From Rhizobium sp. Root1212 (GTDB lineage Bacteria; Pseudomonadota; Alphaproteobacteria; Rhizobiales; Rhizobiaceae), in assembly GCF_001424985.1 (NCBI RefSeq), contig NZ_LMDA01000026.1, positions 62,001 through 126,000 of the forward strand: DNA of 64,000 bases, read 5' to 3'. The notes under the pieces are model-generated. The model saw only the letters and a program-made list of their open reading frames with translations. It made no database searches and was not told where the DNA came from. Numbering within the stretch: position 1 is the first letter of the stretch; every line of letters begins with the position of its first letter. This document shows positions 8,369-18,964 of the stretch, piece by piece. The translations under genes were made by a program, and so were the position numbers.

Positions 8369-9349
8369 ATGACCTCGATAGACATGATCACCGCCGCCCG
8401 CACGCGACTGAACGGCCGCGCCCGCCGCACGCCGCTGTTGTCGTCCCCGTTTCTGGACGAACTGGCGGGACGCCGGCTGTTCGTCAAGGCGGAATGCCTG
8501 CAGCATTCGGGCTCCTTCAAGTTTCGCGGCGGCTGGTCGGCCCTGTCGGGGCTGGAGCCTGCGGTGCGAAAGCGCGGCGTCATCGCCTTTTCCTCCGGCA
8601 ATCATGCGCAGGGGGTTGCACTGGCGGCGAAACTGCACGGCGTGCCTTCGGTCATCGTCATGCCCTCCGATGCGCCGAAGCTGAAGATCGACAACACCCG
8701 CGCTTTCGGCGCCGAAGTCGTGCTGTATAACCGCGCCACCGAAGACCGCGATGCGATCGGCGCGAAACTGGCCGAAGCGCGCGGCCTGACCCTCATCCGC
8801 CCCTTCGATGAGCCGCTGGTCATCGCCGGGCAGGGCACCGTCGGGCTGGAAATCGCCGAACAGGCCCTGGAAGAGGGCATCGCCGCCGCCGACGTGCTGG
8901 TGCCCTGCGGCGGCGGTGGCCTCAGTTCCGGCGTTGCGCTGGCGCTCGAGGCAAAGGCTCCCGGTTTCCGCGTGCGCAGCTGCGAACCGGAGCGTTTCGA
9001 CGACACCGCCCGCTCGCTGGCCTCGGGCACATTCGAGCGCAATGCGACGCTCTCCGGTTCGATCTGCGATGCGATCATCACGCCAGAGCCTGGCAAGCTC
9101 ACCTTCCCGGTCTTGAAGCGGCTTGCCGGCCCCGGCCTCGTTGTCACCGATGATGAAGCGCTGCATGCGATGGCGCTCGCCTTCAAGCGACTGAAGATCG
9201 TCATCGAGCCGGGCGGTGCCGTGGCGCTGGCGGCGGCCCTGTTCCATGGCCGCGATATCGAAGGCGATCAGGTGATCGCGGTCGCCTCCGGCGGCAATGT
9301 CGATACCGAGGTTTTCGAAACGGCACTGTCGCGTTTCGGCGAAAGCTGA
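8369..9349 (+). CDS. PLP-dependent threonine/serine dehydratase family protein
   Basis: A 326-residue fold-type II PLP enzyme, the size of catabolic threonine dehydratase (TdcB) or serine racemase and lacking the C-terminal ACT domain of biosynthetic IlvA. The Schiff-base lysine lies in SGSFKFRGG (about residues 47-55), followed by SSGNHAQGVA and the phosphate-binding loop CGGGGLSSG. It would deaminate L-threonine and/or L-serine to 2-oxobutyrate or pyruvate. It stands alone between the lacI-type gene and a YciI gene. Serine racemase or threo-3-hydroxyaspartate dehydratase activity is possible, as these families cannot be separated by eye. Confidence 0.85.
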   Translation: MTSIDMITAARTRLNGRARRTPLLSSPFLDELAGRRLFVKAECLQHSGSFKFRGGWSALSGLEPAVRKRGVIAFSSGNHAQGVALAAKLHGVPSVIVMPSDAPKLKIDNTRAFGAEVVLYNRATEDRDAIGAKLAEARGLTLIRPFDEPLVIAGQGTVGLEIAEQALEEGIAAADVLVPCGGGGLSSGVALALEAKAPGFRVRSCEPERFDDTARSLASGTFERNATLSGSICDAIITPEPGKLTFPVLKRLAGPGLVVTDDEALHAMALAFKRLKIVIEPGGAVALAAALFHGRDIEGDQVIAVASGGNVDTEVFETALSRFGES

Positions 9350-9450
9350 TTTTTTCGGAACGATGTGTCGATTTCCGCTTTTGTCGTTCGTCGAGAACGG
9401 TGTGGCAGGGCAATCGGCCCTGCCCGAAAACCGCGAGAGGAGACATCGTC

Positions 9451-9789
9451 ATGCAATATCTGGTCGCCATCCACCACCCCGATGATTACGACCCTGCCGC
9501 CCTGGAAGATGAGGCGATGCACCATGATATCGATGTGCTGAACGAGGAAATGCTCGCCGCCGGCGTCCGGCTTTTCGTCGGCGGGCTGATGCCGGTGGGC
9601 AATGCCCGGTCGCTCCGCGCCCAGCCCGATGGCAAGGTGCTGGTCACCGACGGCCCCTATCTCGAAACCAAGGAGCATATCGGCGGCTTCTGGGTGCTGG
9701 ACGTCGACAGCCTCGAAGAGGCGCTGGCCTGGGGCCACAAGGCCACCATCGCCTGCCGCGCGCCGGTCGAGGTGCGGCCGTTTCATTGA
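9451..9789 (+). CDS. YciI (YCII/DGPF domain) family protein
   Basis: A 112-residue protein with the YCII-related domain: the VTDGPYLETKEHIGGFWVLD stretch carries the DGP motif of the DGPF subgroup. The ATG at 9451 is preceded by a strong ribosome binding site (GAGAGGAG), so the upstream 17 in-frame codons are rejected. Members of the DGPF group often sit next to ECF sigma factors; none is present here. Biochemical function is unknown. Confidence 0.85.
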   Translation: MQYLVAIHHPDDYDPAALEDEAMHHDIDVLNEEMLAAGVRLFVGGLMPVGNARSLRAQPDGKVLVTDGPYLETKEHIGGFWVLDVDSLEEALAWGHKATIACRAPVEVRPFH

Positions 9790-9880
9790 TGGGAGGGGTC
9801 GTTTTCGAGCATGCTGTGATAGCCTTCCGCTACCCCGCCCGCTATAAGCCGCGGGAACAACAGGGCGAAAGGACCAGGCG

Positions 9881-10804
9881 ATGAAGACGGAACAGGGGCT
9901 GCTGCGCATCTCGATCCTGGTCACGATACTGCTCGCCGGCGTCGGCATCCTGTTCGGTATTCTTTCCGGCTCCTTCGCCATCGTCTTCGACGGCGTCTAT
10001 GCGCTGACGGACGCCGTCATGACCATCGTCGCGCTGCTGGTGTCGAAGCTCATCGCCTCTTCGGCTTCCGGTGAGGGCAAGGGCCGTTTCGTCCAGCATT
10101 TCACCATGGGCTTCTGGCATCTGGAGCCGATGGTGCTCGGCCTCAACGGCATCCTCTTGACGGGAGCGGCGATCTACGCGCTGATCAATGCCGTCGGCAG
10201 TATCATGGCCGGCGGCCGCCACCTCGATTTCGACCGCGCGATCATTTACGCTGTCGTGACCCTCGTCATCACCGTCACGATGGCGATCATCGGGTTCCGG
10301 GCAAACCGCACGATCCGCTCGGATTTCGTGGCGCTCGATGCCAAGAGCTGGATGATGTCGGCGGGGCTCACCAGCGCCCTGCTCGTCGCCTTCGTCATCG
10401 GCTATCTCATTCAGGGAACGGCGCATGAATGGCTGTCGCCCTATATCGACCCGGTGGCGCTGACGCTCGTCTGCCTCGTCATCATCCCCATTCCGGCCGG
10501 CACGATCCGGCAGGCGCTGGCCGATATCATGCTCGTCACCCCCGGCGATCTCAAGAACCATGTCGATGTGGTGGCCGAAACCATCGTCCAGCGGCACGGT
10601 TTCCTGTCGCATCGCGCCTATGTCGCCCGTGTCGGCCGCGGCCGGCAGATCGAGCTTTATTTCATCGTGCCCGAGGATTTTCCGCCGCAGAAGCTGCAGG
10701 ACTGGGACCGCATCCGCGATGAGATCGGCGACGCCATCGGCGGCGAAGGGCCGGATCGCTGGCTGACCATCGCCTTTACGACCGATCCGGAATGGGCTGT
10801 CTGA
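9881..10804 (+). CDS. Cation diffusion facilitator (CDF) family metal transporter
   Basis: A 307-residue inner-membrane protein with about six hydrophobic segments and a hydrophilic C-terminal domain. The metal-site aspartates of the CDF family are visible in FDGVYALTDAV (about residues 36-46) and in the later ALDAKSW segment. CDF proteins export divalent metals (Zn, Fe, Mn, Co) by proton antiport. The canonical HxxxD of the second site appears altered to DAKSW, so ion specificity is unclear. Its 3' end overlaps the convergent oxyR gene by 29 bp. A link to metal homeostasis under peroxide stress is attractive but unproven. Confidence 0.82.
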   Translation: MKTEQGLLRISILVTILLAGVGILFGILSGSFAIVFDGVYALTDAVMTIVALLVSKLIASSASGEGKGRFVQHFTMGFWHLEPMVLGLNGILLTGAAIYALINAVGSIMAGGRHLDFDRAIIYAVVTLVITVTMAIIGFRANRTIRSDFVALDAKSWMMSAGLTSALLVAFVIGYLIQGTAHEWLSPYIDPVALTLVCLVIIPIPAGTIRQALADIMLVTPGDLKNHVDVVAETIVQRHGFLSHRAYVARVGRGRQIELYFIVPEDFPPQKLQDWDRIRDEIGDAIGGEGPDRWLTIAFTTDPEWAV

Positions 10805-11696
10805 GGCCTTTGTCTGCCGCACGCCGCACGCAGCCGGCGATCTCCAAAAGTTGCTCGGCCAGCGGCGTGGAATTGCGCCAGATCATGCCGATTGTGCGCG
10901 ACGGCGCGGGCGCGGGAAAACGCGAAATCGAGACATCGGCGGAGCGTGTCTCGAGTGGCACCGCCATCTGCGGGATCAGCGTCACGCCGATGCCGGCGCT
11001 GACCATCTGCACCAGCGTCGAAAGCGAGCTTCCCTCCATCACCTCGCGCACACGGCCGGAGCCGATATTGCAGAACGAAAGCGCCTGCTCGCGGAAACAA
11101 TGGCCCTCTTCGAGCAGCAGCAGCCGCATCTCCTTCAGCGCCTCGCGGCCGGGCACCGGCTTGCCCTCATCCTCCGGCCGCCGCACCAGCACGAATTCCT
11201 CGGTAAACAGTTTCAGCTCGGTCAGCGACGGCTCGGAGACGGGCAGGGCGACGATCGCCATGTCGAGATTGCCCTGTGCCAGTTCCTGCACCAGTTTCGC
11301 CGTCTGGGTTTCGCGGATCTCGATCTGAATACCCTCGAACGTGGCGTTCAAATCCTTTATGATGGCCGGCAACAGATAAGGCGCGACCGTCGGGATGATG
11401 CCGATCCTCAGCCGTGTCAGGAACTGGTTGCGGGCAGCGCGGGCGAAATCGGCGATTTCGTCCACCGCCGCGAGAATCGCGCGAGCCCGGACGGCGAAGG
11501 TCTCGCCGAAGGCGGTCAGTTTCACCTCGCGCGCGCTGCGTTCGAAGAGGTCGCTGCCAAGCTCCTCTTCCAGCTCCTTGATCTGCATGGAAAGCGCCGG
11601 CTGCGAAATGGCGCAGGCTTCCGCCGCCCGCCGGAAACGCCCGTCGCGCGCCAAAGCCTCGAAATAGCGAAGCTGCTTGAGGGTGATGTTCTTCAT
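10776..11696 (-). CDS. oxyR: Hydrogen peroxide-sensing LysR regulator OxyR
   Basis: A 306-residue LysR-type regulator with the N-terminal winged helix-turn-helix (residues 5-60) and a regulatory domain containing Cys200 and Cys209 in GHCFREQALSFC, matching the peroxide-sensing pair Cys199/Cys208 of E. coli OxyR. It is divergent from katG with 120 bp between the starts, the classic arrangement in alphaproteobacteria. It would activate katG when the cysteines form a disulfide and probably autoregulates. The gene end overlaps the CDF gene end by 29 bp. Confidence 0.93.
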   Translation of the reverse strand: MKNITLKQLRYFEALARDGRFRRAAEACAISQPALSMQIKELEEELGSDLFERSAREVKLTAFGETFAVRARAILAAVDEIADFARAARNQFLTRLRIGIIPTVAPYLLPAIIKDLNATFEGIQIEIRETQTAKLVQELAQGNLDMAIVALPVSEPSLTELKLFTEEFVLVRRPEDEGKPVPGREALKEMRLLLLEEGHCFREQALSFCNIGSGRVREVMEGSSLSTLVQMVSAGIGVTLIPQMAVPLETRSADVSISRFPAPAPSRTIGMIWRNSTPLAEQLLEIAGCVRRAADKGLRQPIPDRS

Positions 11697-14000
<2,304 letters not shown>

Positions 14001-14020
14001 GTGATCGAATGAAATGAAAA

Positions 14021-14056
14021 GCCCAGGCGCGGTTTCCGCTGCGCCTGGGCTTTTTT
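14021..14056 (+). terminator. Rho-independent terminator of katG
   Basis: A perfect 10-bp stem GCCCAGGCGC/GCGCCTGGGC with a 10-base loop, followed by six T residues, starts 21 bp after the katG stop. Confidence 0.93.
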
Positions 14057-14090
14057 GTTTTCGGGGCGTACCCCCGCGGCTTTGGAGTTT

Positions 14091-14224
14091 GCCGCTACAC
14101 CCCCCTCTGTCAGCTGCGCTGACATCTCCCCCTCAAGGGGTGAGATTGGGCCGAGAGGTCGCTTCCTGCTATTCTCCCCCCTTGAGGGGGAGATGCCCGA
14201 CAGGGCAGAGGGGGGTGAAGCGGC
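14091..14224. repeat. Intergenic repeat, family A (copy 1)
   Basis: A 134-bp element that fills most of the katG-kinase gap. It has CTCTGTCAGC...GACATCTCCCCCTC at one side and GAGGGGGAGATGCC...CAGGGCAGAG at the other, so it folds back on itself with an internal loop. A second copy is at 18309-18440. The remaining gap bases show nothing recognisable. Confidence 0.8.
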
Positions 14225-14301
14225 AAGTTCCAAACTTACTGATAACTGTACAGCTATTGACCACCCGCCTCCGATAACGGAGTTTGGCGGCAAACCGCTG
14301 A

Positions 14302-15792
14302 ATGACCATGAAACGCGAATATCGTCTCCTCACCACCCTGTTTGCCGGGCTTGCGCTGGCTCTGCTCGCCCTCGTTGGCGCGGTCAATTACCGCTCCGGC
14401 GTCGAGGACCTGTCGCGCAGCCTGTCGGATGCCGGAACCCGGCTGGCGGAAAAGCTCGCCCAGCATGAGGCGCATCTGACCGCGCTCGCCGCCGTCGTCC
14501 GCATGGCTGGACCTTCCGACAGCGTGCATGGGTTGGCGCAGGCGATTGGCTCGTTCTACCCGCGCATCGTCGAGATCGCGACCATCCGCATCGAGGGCGA
14601 CACGGCGACCAAGGTCCGCTACGACCGCCCGGTGCAGACGCAATCGGACTGGCCTGACATTACAAGCCTGCCGGCACTCGCCACCCCCGGCAGCACCGCC
14701 ATCCGCAGCCGGCCGGACGATCCGCGCTACGATATCTACAAGCTGGTGTCGCCGGGCACCTATCTGTTCATGACCATCGATGCGGGACGGCTGATCGCCG
14801 ACGATGTCGTGCCGGAAAATGACGGCTACCGCATCTCGCTCGGCGAAAACCGGCTGATCGACCACCCCGTCGAGGCCGGTGCCTTGCTGCATGCCACCCG
14901 CAGCCTCGCCGTCAACAGCACGAGCCAGCCACTGCGGCTGGAGATGAGCCGCGGCTTTCGCGTGAGCGAACTCTTGCCCCCGATCGTGGTGCTGCCGCTG
15001 CTGCTGGCCCTTGCCGGCGCCGTCCGTTTTCTGGGGGAATATCGCCGGGCGATCCGGGCTCGGCGGCAGGAGGAACTGCGCGCCGCCCTGCTGGAGCAGG
15101 AAACCAAGCTGGCGCACGCCGGCCGCGTCAATGCGCTCGGCGAAATGGCCTCCGGCATCGCCCATGAACTGGCGCAGCCGGTTGCGGCGCTTCTCAGCCA
15201 GAGCCAGGCCGCCAAGCGCGCCATGGGGCTCGACCGTGCCGATATTCTGGAACAGGCGCTCGATGCCAATGTCCGCGAAGCCAAGCGGGCGGGCGATATT
15301 CTCGGCCGGATGCGCGCCTATATCGCCGGTGGTCCGGCGCAGATCGAGGCCGTGCCGCTGGAACGCGCCCTGACCGAGGCCCTGCGCCTTGCCGAACCCG
15401 ATTTGACCCGCCGCGGCATCGGGCTCGAAACGGTCGTTTCTTCCGGCGAGCGCCTGCTGCGCATCGATGTGATCGGCTTCCAGCAGGTGATCCACAATAT
15501 CCTGCGCAACGCCGCCGACGCGCTGGCAGCACAGGGCGACCCCCGCATTTCGATCCGCGCCGAAGCGGCCGGGAAACAGGCGGTGATTACCATCGCTGAT
15601 AACGGCCCCGGTATTCCGGCCTCGGCATTGCCGCATATTTTCGAACCCTTCTTCACCACGAAGCCAGATGGCATGGGCCTTGGCCTGCCGCTTTCGGCGC
15701 GGCTGGTGGAAACCATGGAGGGCAGCATCGAGGCGGAAAATGCCGGCGGCGCCCGCTTCACCATCCGCCTGCCGCTGGAGGATACAAAATGA
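14302..15792 (+). CDS. Membrane sensor histidine kinase
   Basis: A 496-residue kinase with two membrane segments (about residues 8-30 and 224-244) framing a roughly 190-residue periplasmic domain. Then come a coiled segment, the HisKA box with phospho-acceptor His288 in GIAHELAQPV, an N box (NAADAL), a DNGPGIP motif and a GLGLPLS G2 box. This layout resembles DctB/FixL-type kinases. Its stop overlaps the start of the response regulator by 4 bp (ATGA), so the two form one system. The periplasmic ligand is unknown; the neighbouring secreted GlcG/HbpS-like protein is a candidate partner. Confidence 0.9.
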   Translation: MTMKREYRLLTTLFAGLALALLALVGAVNYRSGVEDLSRSLSDAGTRLAEKLAQHEAHLTALAAVVRMAGPSDSVHGLAQAIGSFYPRIVEIATIRIEGDTATKVRYDRPVQTQSDWPDITSLPALATPGSTAIRSRPDDPRYDIYKLVSPGTYLFMTIDAGRLIADDVVPENDGYRISLGENRLIDHPVEAGALLHATRSLAVNSTSQPLRLEMSRGFRVSELLPPIVVLPLLLALAGAVRFLGEYRRAIRARRQEELRAALLEQETKLAHAGRVNALGEMASGIAHELAQPVAALLSQSQAAKRAMGLDRADILEQALDANVREAKRAGDILGRMRAYIAGGPAQIEAVPLERALTEALRLAEPDLTRRGIGLETVVSSGERLLRIDVIGFQQVIHNILRNAADALAAQGDPRISIRAEAAGKQAVITIADNGPGIPASALPHIFEPFFTTKPDGMGLGLPLSARLVETMEGSIEAENAGGARFTIRLPLEDTK

Positions 15793-16370
15793 TCTATCTG
15801 GTGGATGACGATGCCGCCGTGCGCGATGCGCTGTCGATGCTGCTCGCCACCTACGGCAAGGAGGTGATGACCTTCCCCGATGCCGCCCATCTGCTCGCCC
15901 ATGTCGACCGGGCAAAGCCGGGCGTGCTGATCCTCGATCTCAGGCTCCCCGCCGTGTCTGGCCTGCAACTCCTCACGCAACTCTCGGCCAAGGGCGTTTC
16001 CTGGCCGGCGATCATGATCACCGGCCATGGCGATGTCGAAGCCTGCCGCCGCGCCTTCCGCGCCGGGGTGACGGATTTCCTCACCAAGCCGGTGGACGAG
16101 CATGTGCTGATGGAGGCGATCACCGCCTGCGAAGCCGCGCTTGCCGAACACCTCGCCCGCGCCGAAACGACGGCCCTGCTCGATCAGCTGACCGGCCGCG
16201 AGGCCGAGGTGATGGAGCTGGTATCGAAAGGCCTCGGCAGTAAGGAGATCGCGGCGGCGCTGACGGTTTCTGTGAGGACGGTCGACAGCCACCGCGCCGC
16301 CATCGCCGCCAAGCTCGGCACGCCCGCCGTGGCGGAGCAGACGCGGCTGTGGCTCGCCGCGCATCGGTAA
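15789..16370 (+). CDS. FixJ/NarL-type response regulator
   Basis: A 193-residue regulator with a receiver domain (phospho-acceptor Asp50 in LILDLRLP, Lys100 in the TKP motif) and a LuxR-type helix-turn-helix at the C-terminus (LTGREAEVMELVSKGLGSKE onward). The two-base-overlapping ATGA start implies translational coupling to the upstream kinase. It probably activates nearby genes, with the secreted protein gene at 16468 as the nearest possible target. The exact regulon is unknown. Confidence 0.9.
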   Translation: MIYLVDDDAAVRDALSMLLATYGKEVMTFPDAAHLLAHVDRAKPGVLILDLRLPAVSGLQLLTQLSAKGVSWPAIMITGHGDVEACRRAFRAGVTDFLTKPVDEHVLMEAITACEAALAEHLARAETTALLDQLTGREAEVMELVSKGLGSKEIAAALTVSVRTVDSHRAAIAAKLGTPAVAEQTRLWLAAHR

Positions 16371-16467
16371 TCCTACCGAGACCGCTCGGTTAGCCTGCGA
16401 ATACCGCCACCTGCGGCAAACCCCTATCTTGGCTTTCAGGAAATGGTTCCGCCCCTGGAGGTTTCAA

Positions 16468-16953
16468 ATGAAGCACATCGTTCTCGCCGCCGCTCTTGCT
16501 CTCTCTGCCGCCCCGGCTTTCGCCGAAGACACCGTTTCGCTGCCGAGCATCGGCACCGATCTGGCCGTCGATCTCGCCAAGGCCGCCGTCGAAGCCTGCA
16601 AGGCTGACGGCTACAACGTCGCTGCTGCCGTCACCGACCGCTCGGGCGTCCTGATCGCGCTGGTTCGCGCTGAAAATGCCGGCGCCCACACCGCAAATGC
16701 CGCGACCGCCAAGGCCTACACCTCGGCTTCCTCGCGCAACCCGACCAGCGGCATGGCCAAGACCGTTGCCGAAAATCCGGGTGCTGCCGGCCTCGTCGAT
16801 ATCCCCGGCTTCCTCGTTCTGGCCGGCGGCGTGCCGGTCAAGGTCGGCAAGGCAACCATCGGCGCCATCGGCGTTGGCGGCGCTCCGGGCGGCCAGTTCG
16901 ACGAAGCCTGCGCCAACAAGGCTCTTGAAGCCCAGGCCAAGCGTCTGAAATAA
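16468..16953 (+). CDS. Secreted GlcG/HbpS-like protein
   Basis: A 161-residue protein of the GlcG/HbpS (DUF336) family with a clear Sec signal peptide ending AAPAFA (about 20 residues). The start at 16468 has a CTGGAGG ribosome binding site and begins exactly with the signal peptide. HbpS of Streptomyces is a secreted heme-binding protein that modulates the SenS/SenR two-component system and thereby a catalase-peroxidase gene. Here the gene follows a two-component pair and a katG gene. Heme binding by this homologue is inferred; GlcG-like proteins of unknown function also exist in this family. Confidence 0.8.
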   Translation: MKHIVLAAALALSAAPAFAEDTVSLPSIGTDLAVDLAKAAVEACKADGYNVAAAVTDRSGVLIALVRAENAGAHTANAATAKAYTSASSRNPTSGMAKTVAENPGAAGLVDIPGFLVLAGGVPVKVGKATIGAIGVGGAPGGQFDEACANKALEAQAKRLK

Positions 16954-16979
16954 TCCCGCAACCCACGGATATCCGTCTT

Positions 16980-17012
16980 GCCCGCGCGCTCCGAAGGATC
17001 GTGCGGGCTTTT
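16980..17012 (+). terminator. Probable terminator after the GlcG/HbpS-like gene
   Basis: GCCCGC/GCGGGC arms flank an interior able to pair further, followed by TTTT. It sits directly before the ribosome binding site of the ankyrin gene, so it may attenuate rather than fully stop transcription. Confidence 0.55.
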
Positions 17013-17027
17013 CGCGTGGAGGTGACG

Positions 17028-17672
17028 ATGAAGCGTTTTATTCTGGCAGGAGTTTTGATCATGGCGATTGGCGGCAACGGGCAGGCCTCTGTTCTGGCGG
17101 CGGTGGAGCGCGGCGATCACGCCGCCCTCGAACAGACAATCAAGGCCGGCAACAAAGTGGACGAGCGCAATGGCGACGGCCAGACGCCGTTGCTCGTCGC
17201 CGTCTGGAACGACGATATCGACGCCGCCCGCGCCCTGATTTCAGCCGGTGCCGATGTCAACGCCAAGGACAATATTCAGGACAGCCCCTATCTCGTGGCC
17301 GGCGCCCACGGCCGCATCGAAATCCTCAAGCTGATCCTCGCCAACGGCGCGGACCTCAAGAGCACCAATCGCTATGGCGGCACGGCGCTGATCCCGGCCG
17401 CCGAAAAGGGACACCCGGAAGCCGTGGACCTCTTGATCGCAGCCGGCGTCAAGCTCGATCACGTCAACCGTCTCGGCTGGACGGCGCTGCTCGAAGCCGC
17501 GATCCTCACCGATGGCGGACCGGCGGCGCAACACAGCGTGCGTTCGCTGCTGAAGGCCGGCGCCGATGCCAATATCAAGGATTTCGACGGCAAGACCGCG
17601 CTCTTCCACGCTCGCGCCCGCCGGTTGACGGAGATCGTCGCGTTGCTCGAAGCAGCCGGCGCCCGCGAATAG
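17028..17672 (+). CDS. Periplasmic ankyrin-repeat protein
   Basis: A 214-residue protein with an N-terminal hydrophobic signal sequence (first about 20 residues) followed by roughly five ankyrin repeats (for example DGQTPLLVAVWNDDIDAARA and GGTALIPAAEKGHPEAVDLL). The ATG at 17028 was chosen because GTGGAGGTG precedes it and the signal sequence begins there. Ankyrin proteins of this type (AnkB in Pseudomonas) are associated with periplasmic catalase function. Its location one gene beyond a katG/two-component/HbpS-like block fits a protective or scaffolding role in oxidative stress, but the binding partner is unknown. Confidence 0.85.
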   Translation: MKRFILAGVLIMAIGGNGQASVLAAVERGDHAALEQTIKAGNKVDERNGDGQTPLLVAVWNDDIDAARALISAGADVNAKDNIQDSPYLVAGAHGRIEILKLILANGADLKSTNRYGGTALIPAAEKGHPEAVDLLIAAGVKLDHVNRLGWTALLEAAILTDGGPAAQHSVRSLLKAGADANIKDFDGKTALFHARARRLTEIVALLEAAGARE

Positions 17673-17693
17673 ACGCGCTGCCATTTACAGGAT

Positions 17694-17728
17694 CGCTAAA
17701 TAAGGATATGAATTGTCCTTATTTAGCG
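17694..17728. promoter_or_regulatory. Operator of the Rrf2-family regulator gene
   Basis: Perfect 13-bp arms CGCTAAATAAGGA and TCCTTATTTAGCG are separated by 9 bases, ending 11 bp before the start codon. The core AAGGATA-N5-TGTCCTT matches the palindrome AAGGATA-N5-TATCCTT at 19463-19481, which indicates autoregulation. Confidence 0.8.
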
Positions 17729-17738
17729 GAAGACGTTC

Positions 17739-18227
17739 ATGATCCTCAAAAGCCAAGTCGAATGGGCGCTGCACTGTTGCGCCGTCCTTGCCGGTCTCCC
17801 GGAGGGGCGCTATCTCTCGACCAAGGCGCTCGCCGAATTCCACGGATTGCCGAAGGAATACCTGTCGAAGGCGCTGCAGAGCCTGTCGCAGGCCAAGCTC
17901 GTCGAATCGACGCTCGGCCCGAGCGGCGGTTACCGGCTCGCCCGCCCCGCGAGCGAGGTGAGCTTCCTGGATGTGGTGGAGGCCGTCGAGGGCAAGGAGC
18001 GCAGCTTCGTCTGCAGCAATATCCGCGCCAACAATCCCTGCCGCCCGGAAGGTTTTTGCGATACCGGCCCCTGCGCCATCGCCCGCATCATGTGGGAAGC
18101 GGATGCGGCATGGCGGGCAAAGCTAAGGGGCGTGAGCCTTGCCGCCCTCATCCAGACGCTGGAACAGGAAGTCCCGCCGGCGCTCTGGCGGAGCAGCGGC
18201 GAGTGGGTGAAAAGACGGGCGGGGTGA
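17739..18227 (+). CDS. Rrf2-family transcriptional regulator with a cysteine cluster
   Basis: A 162-residue Rrf2 regulator with an N-terminal winged helix (residues 1-65, including LGPSGGYRLARP) and four cysteines at 92, 101, 107 and 112. Such clusters in NsrR, IscR and RirA ligate an iron-sulfur cluster that senses nitric oxide, redox state or iron. It likely represses its own gene and the AhpD-like/cupin pair at 18481-19444 through a shared operator. The exact signal is unknown; an NO, electrophile or redox signal is plausible. The cysteine spacing is not the C-X5-C-X5-C of IscR, so it should not be named IscR. Confidence 0.9.
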   Translation: MILKSQVEWALHCCAVLAGLPEGRYLSTKALAEFHGLPKEYLSKALQSLSQAKLVESTLGPSGGYRLARPASEVSFLDVVEAVEGKERSFVCSNIRANNPCRPEGFCDTGPCAIARIMWEADAAWRAKLRGVSLAALIQTLEQEVPPALWRSSGEWVKRRAG

Positions 18228-18230
18228 GGA

Positions 18231-18290
18231 TCACTTTCTCTTCTCCCCAGCGGGGAGAAGGTGGCCCGTCGGGCCGGATGAGGGGGTGTA
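18231..18290. repeat. Intergenic repeat, CTTCTCCCC family
   Basis: CTTCTCCCC/GGGGAGAAG hairpin followed by TGGCCCGTCGGGCC and GGATGAGGG, directly after the Rrf2 gene. It matches the elements near 2925, 39030 and 53380 and may end the transcript. Confidence 0.75.
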
Positions 18291-18308
18291 TCGGTACATT
18301 CGGAATAA

Positions 18309-18440
18309 GCCGCTTTACCCTCTGTCAGCTCAGCCGACATCTCCCCCTCAAGGGGAAAGATCGGGAGCAAGAGGCCAACCCCAGCCAATCTCCCCCCTTG
18401 AGGGGGAGATGCCCGACAGGGCAGAGGGGGGTAAAGCGGC
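18309..18440. repeat. Intergenic repeat, family A (copy 2)
   Basis: A 132-bp element bounded by GCCGCTTTACCC and GGGTAAAGCGGC, with internal arms CATCTCCCCCTC and GAGGGGGAGATG. It shares most of its sequence with the copy at 14091-14224. Confidence 0.82.
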
Positions 18441-18480
18441 TGGCTCGGAATTCTCGGAGAAGCCTTGCCTCCGCCTCGCA

Positions 18481-18894
18481 TCACTTCAGCGGATGCACCA
18501 GCTGCTTCTCATCCGTATCGACCACGAACACCGCAAGCAGCTTTGCCGGTTCGGTCTTGCTGGCATTGGCGCTCACGGCATGCCGGTCGCCGGGCATTTC
18601 GGAAAAATTCTCCCCGGCCTTGTAGATGGCGACCGGGCCGTCGTTCACTTGGCTGCGGATCGCGCCTTCGAGCACGGTCGCATAGATGAAGGCGGAGTTC
18701 GGGTGGGTATGACCTTCGGAAAAACCGCCCGGCCCGTATTCGACCAGCACGCCCCGGATGCTCTTGCCGGGAACGTTGGGAAGCGCGTGCTCATAGACGA
18801 GCGTGACTTTGGCCGCTTCGGCGGCATGGGAGGCGCCCGCGGCGAGAAGGGATGCCGCAAACGCGGCGGCGGCGATGGCAGATATCCTGATCAT
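18481..18894 (-). CDS. Secreted cupin-domain protein
   Basis: A 137-residue protein with a signal peptide of about 28 residues ending in an Ala-rich stretch (GASHAAEA) and a single cupin barrel (GFSEGHTHPNSAFIYATVLEG carries the metal-binding GHTHP motif). The start at 18894 begins the signal peptide and follows AGGAACC. It lies 70 bp downstream of the AhpD-like gene on the same strand, so both are probably transcribed from the operator region at 19463-19498. Small exported cupins with AhpD-like partners are common, but the substrate is unknown. Confidence 0.83.
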   Translation of the reverse strand: MIRISAIAAAAFAASLLAAGASHAAEAAKVTLVYEHALPNVPGKSIRGVLVEYGPGGFSEGHTHPNSAFIYATVLEGAIRSQVNDGPVAIYKAGENFSEMPGDRHAVSANASKTEPAKLLAVFVVDTDEKQLVHPLK

Positions 18895-18964
18895 GTCACG
18901 GTTCCTGTGTTTCGACGCGGCCGGCCATCCACGGGGAGGGAGGCCGCCGCGCAAGGGTTGTCGG

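Noticed and set aside
14091-14224. CRISPR-like array from recurring GGGGGAGATG sequences.
   Set aside because: Units are inverted, not regularly spaced direct repeats, and no cas genes are present.
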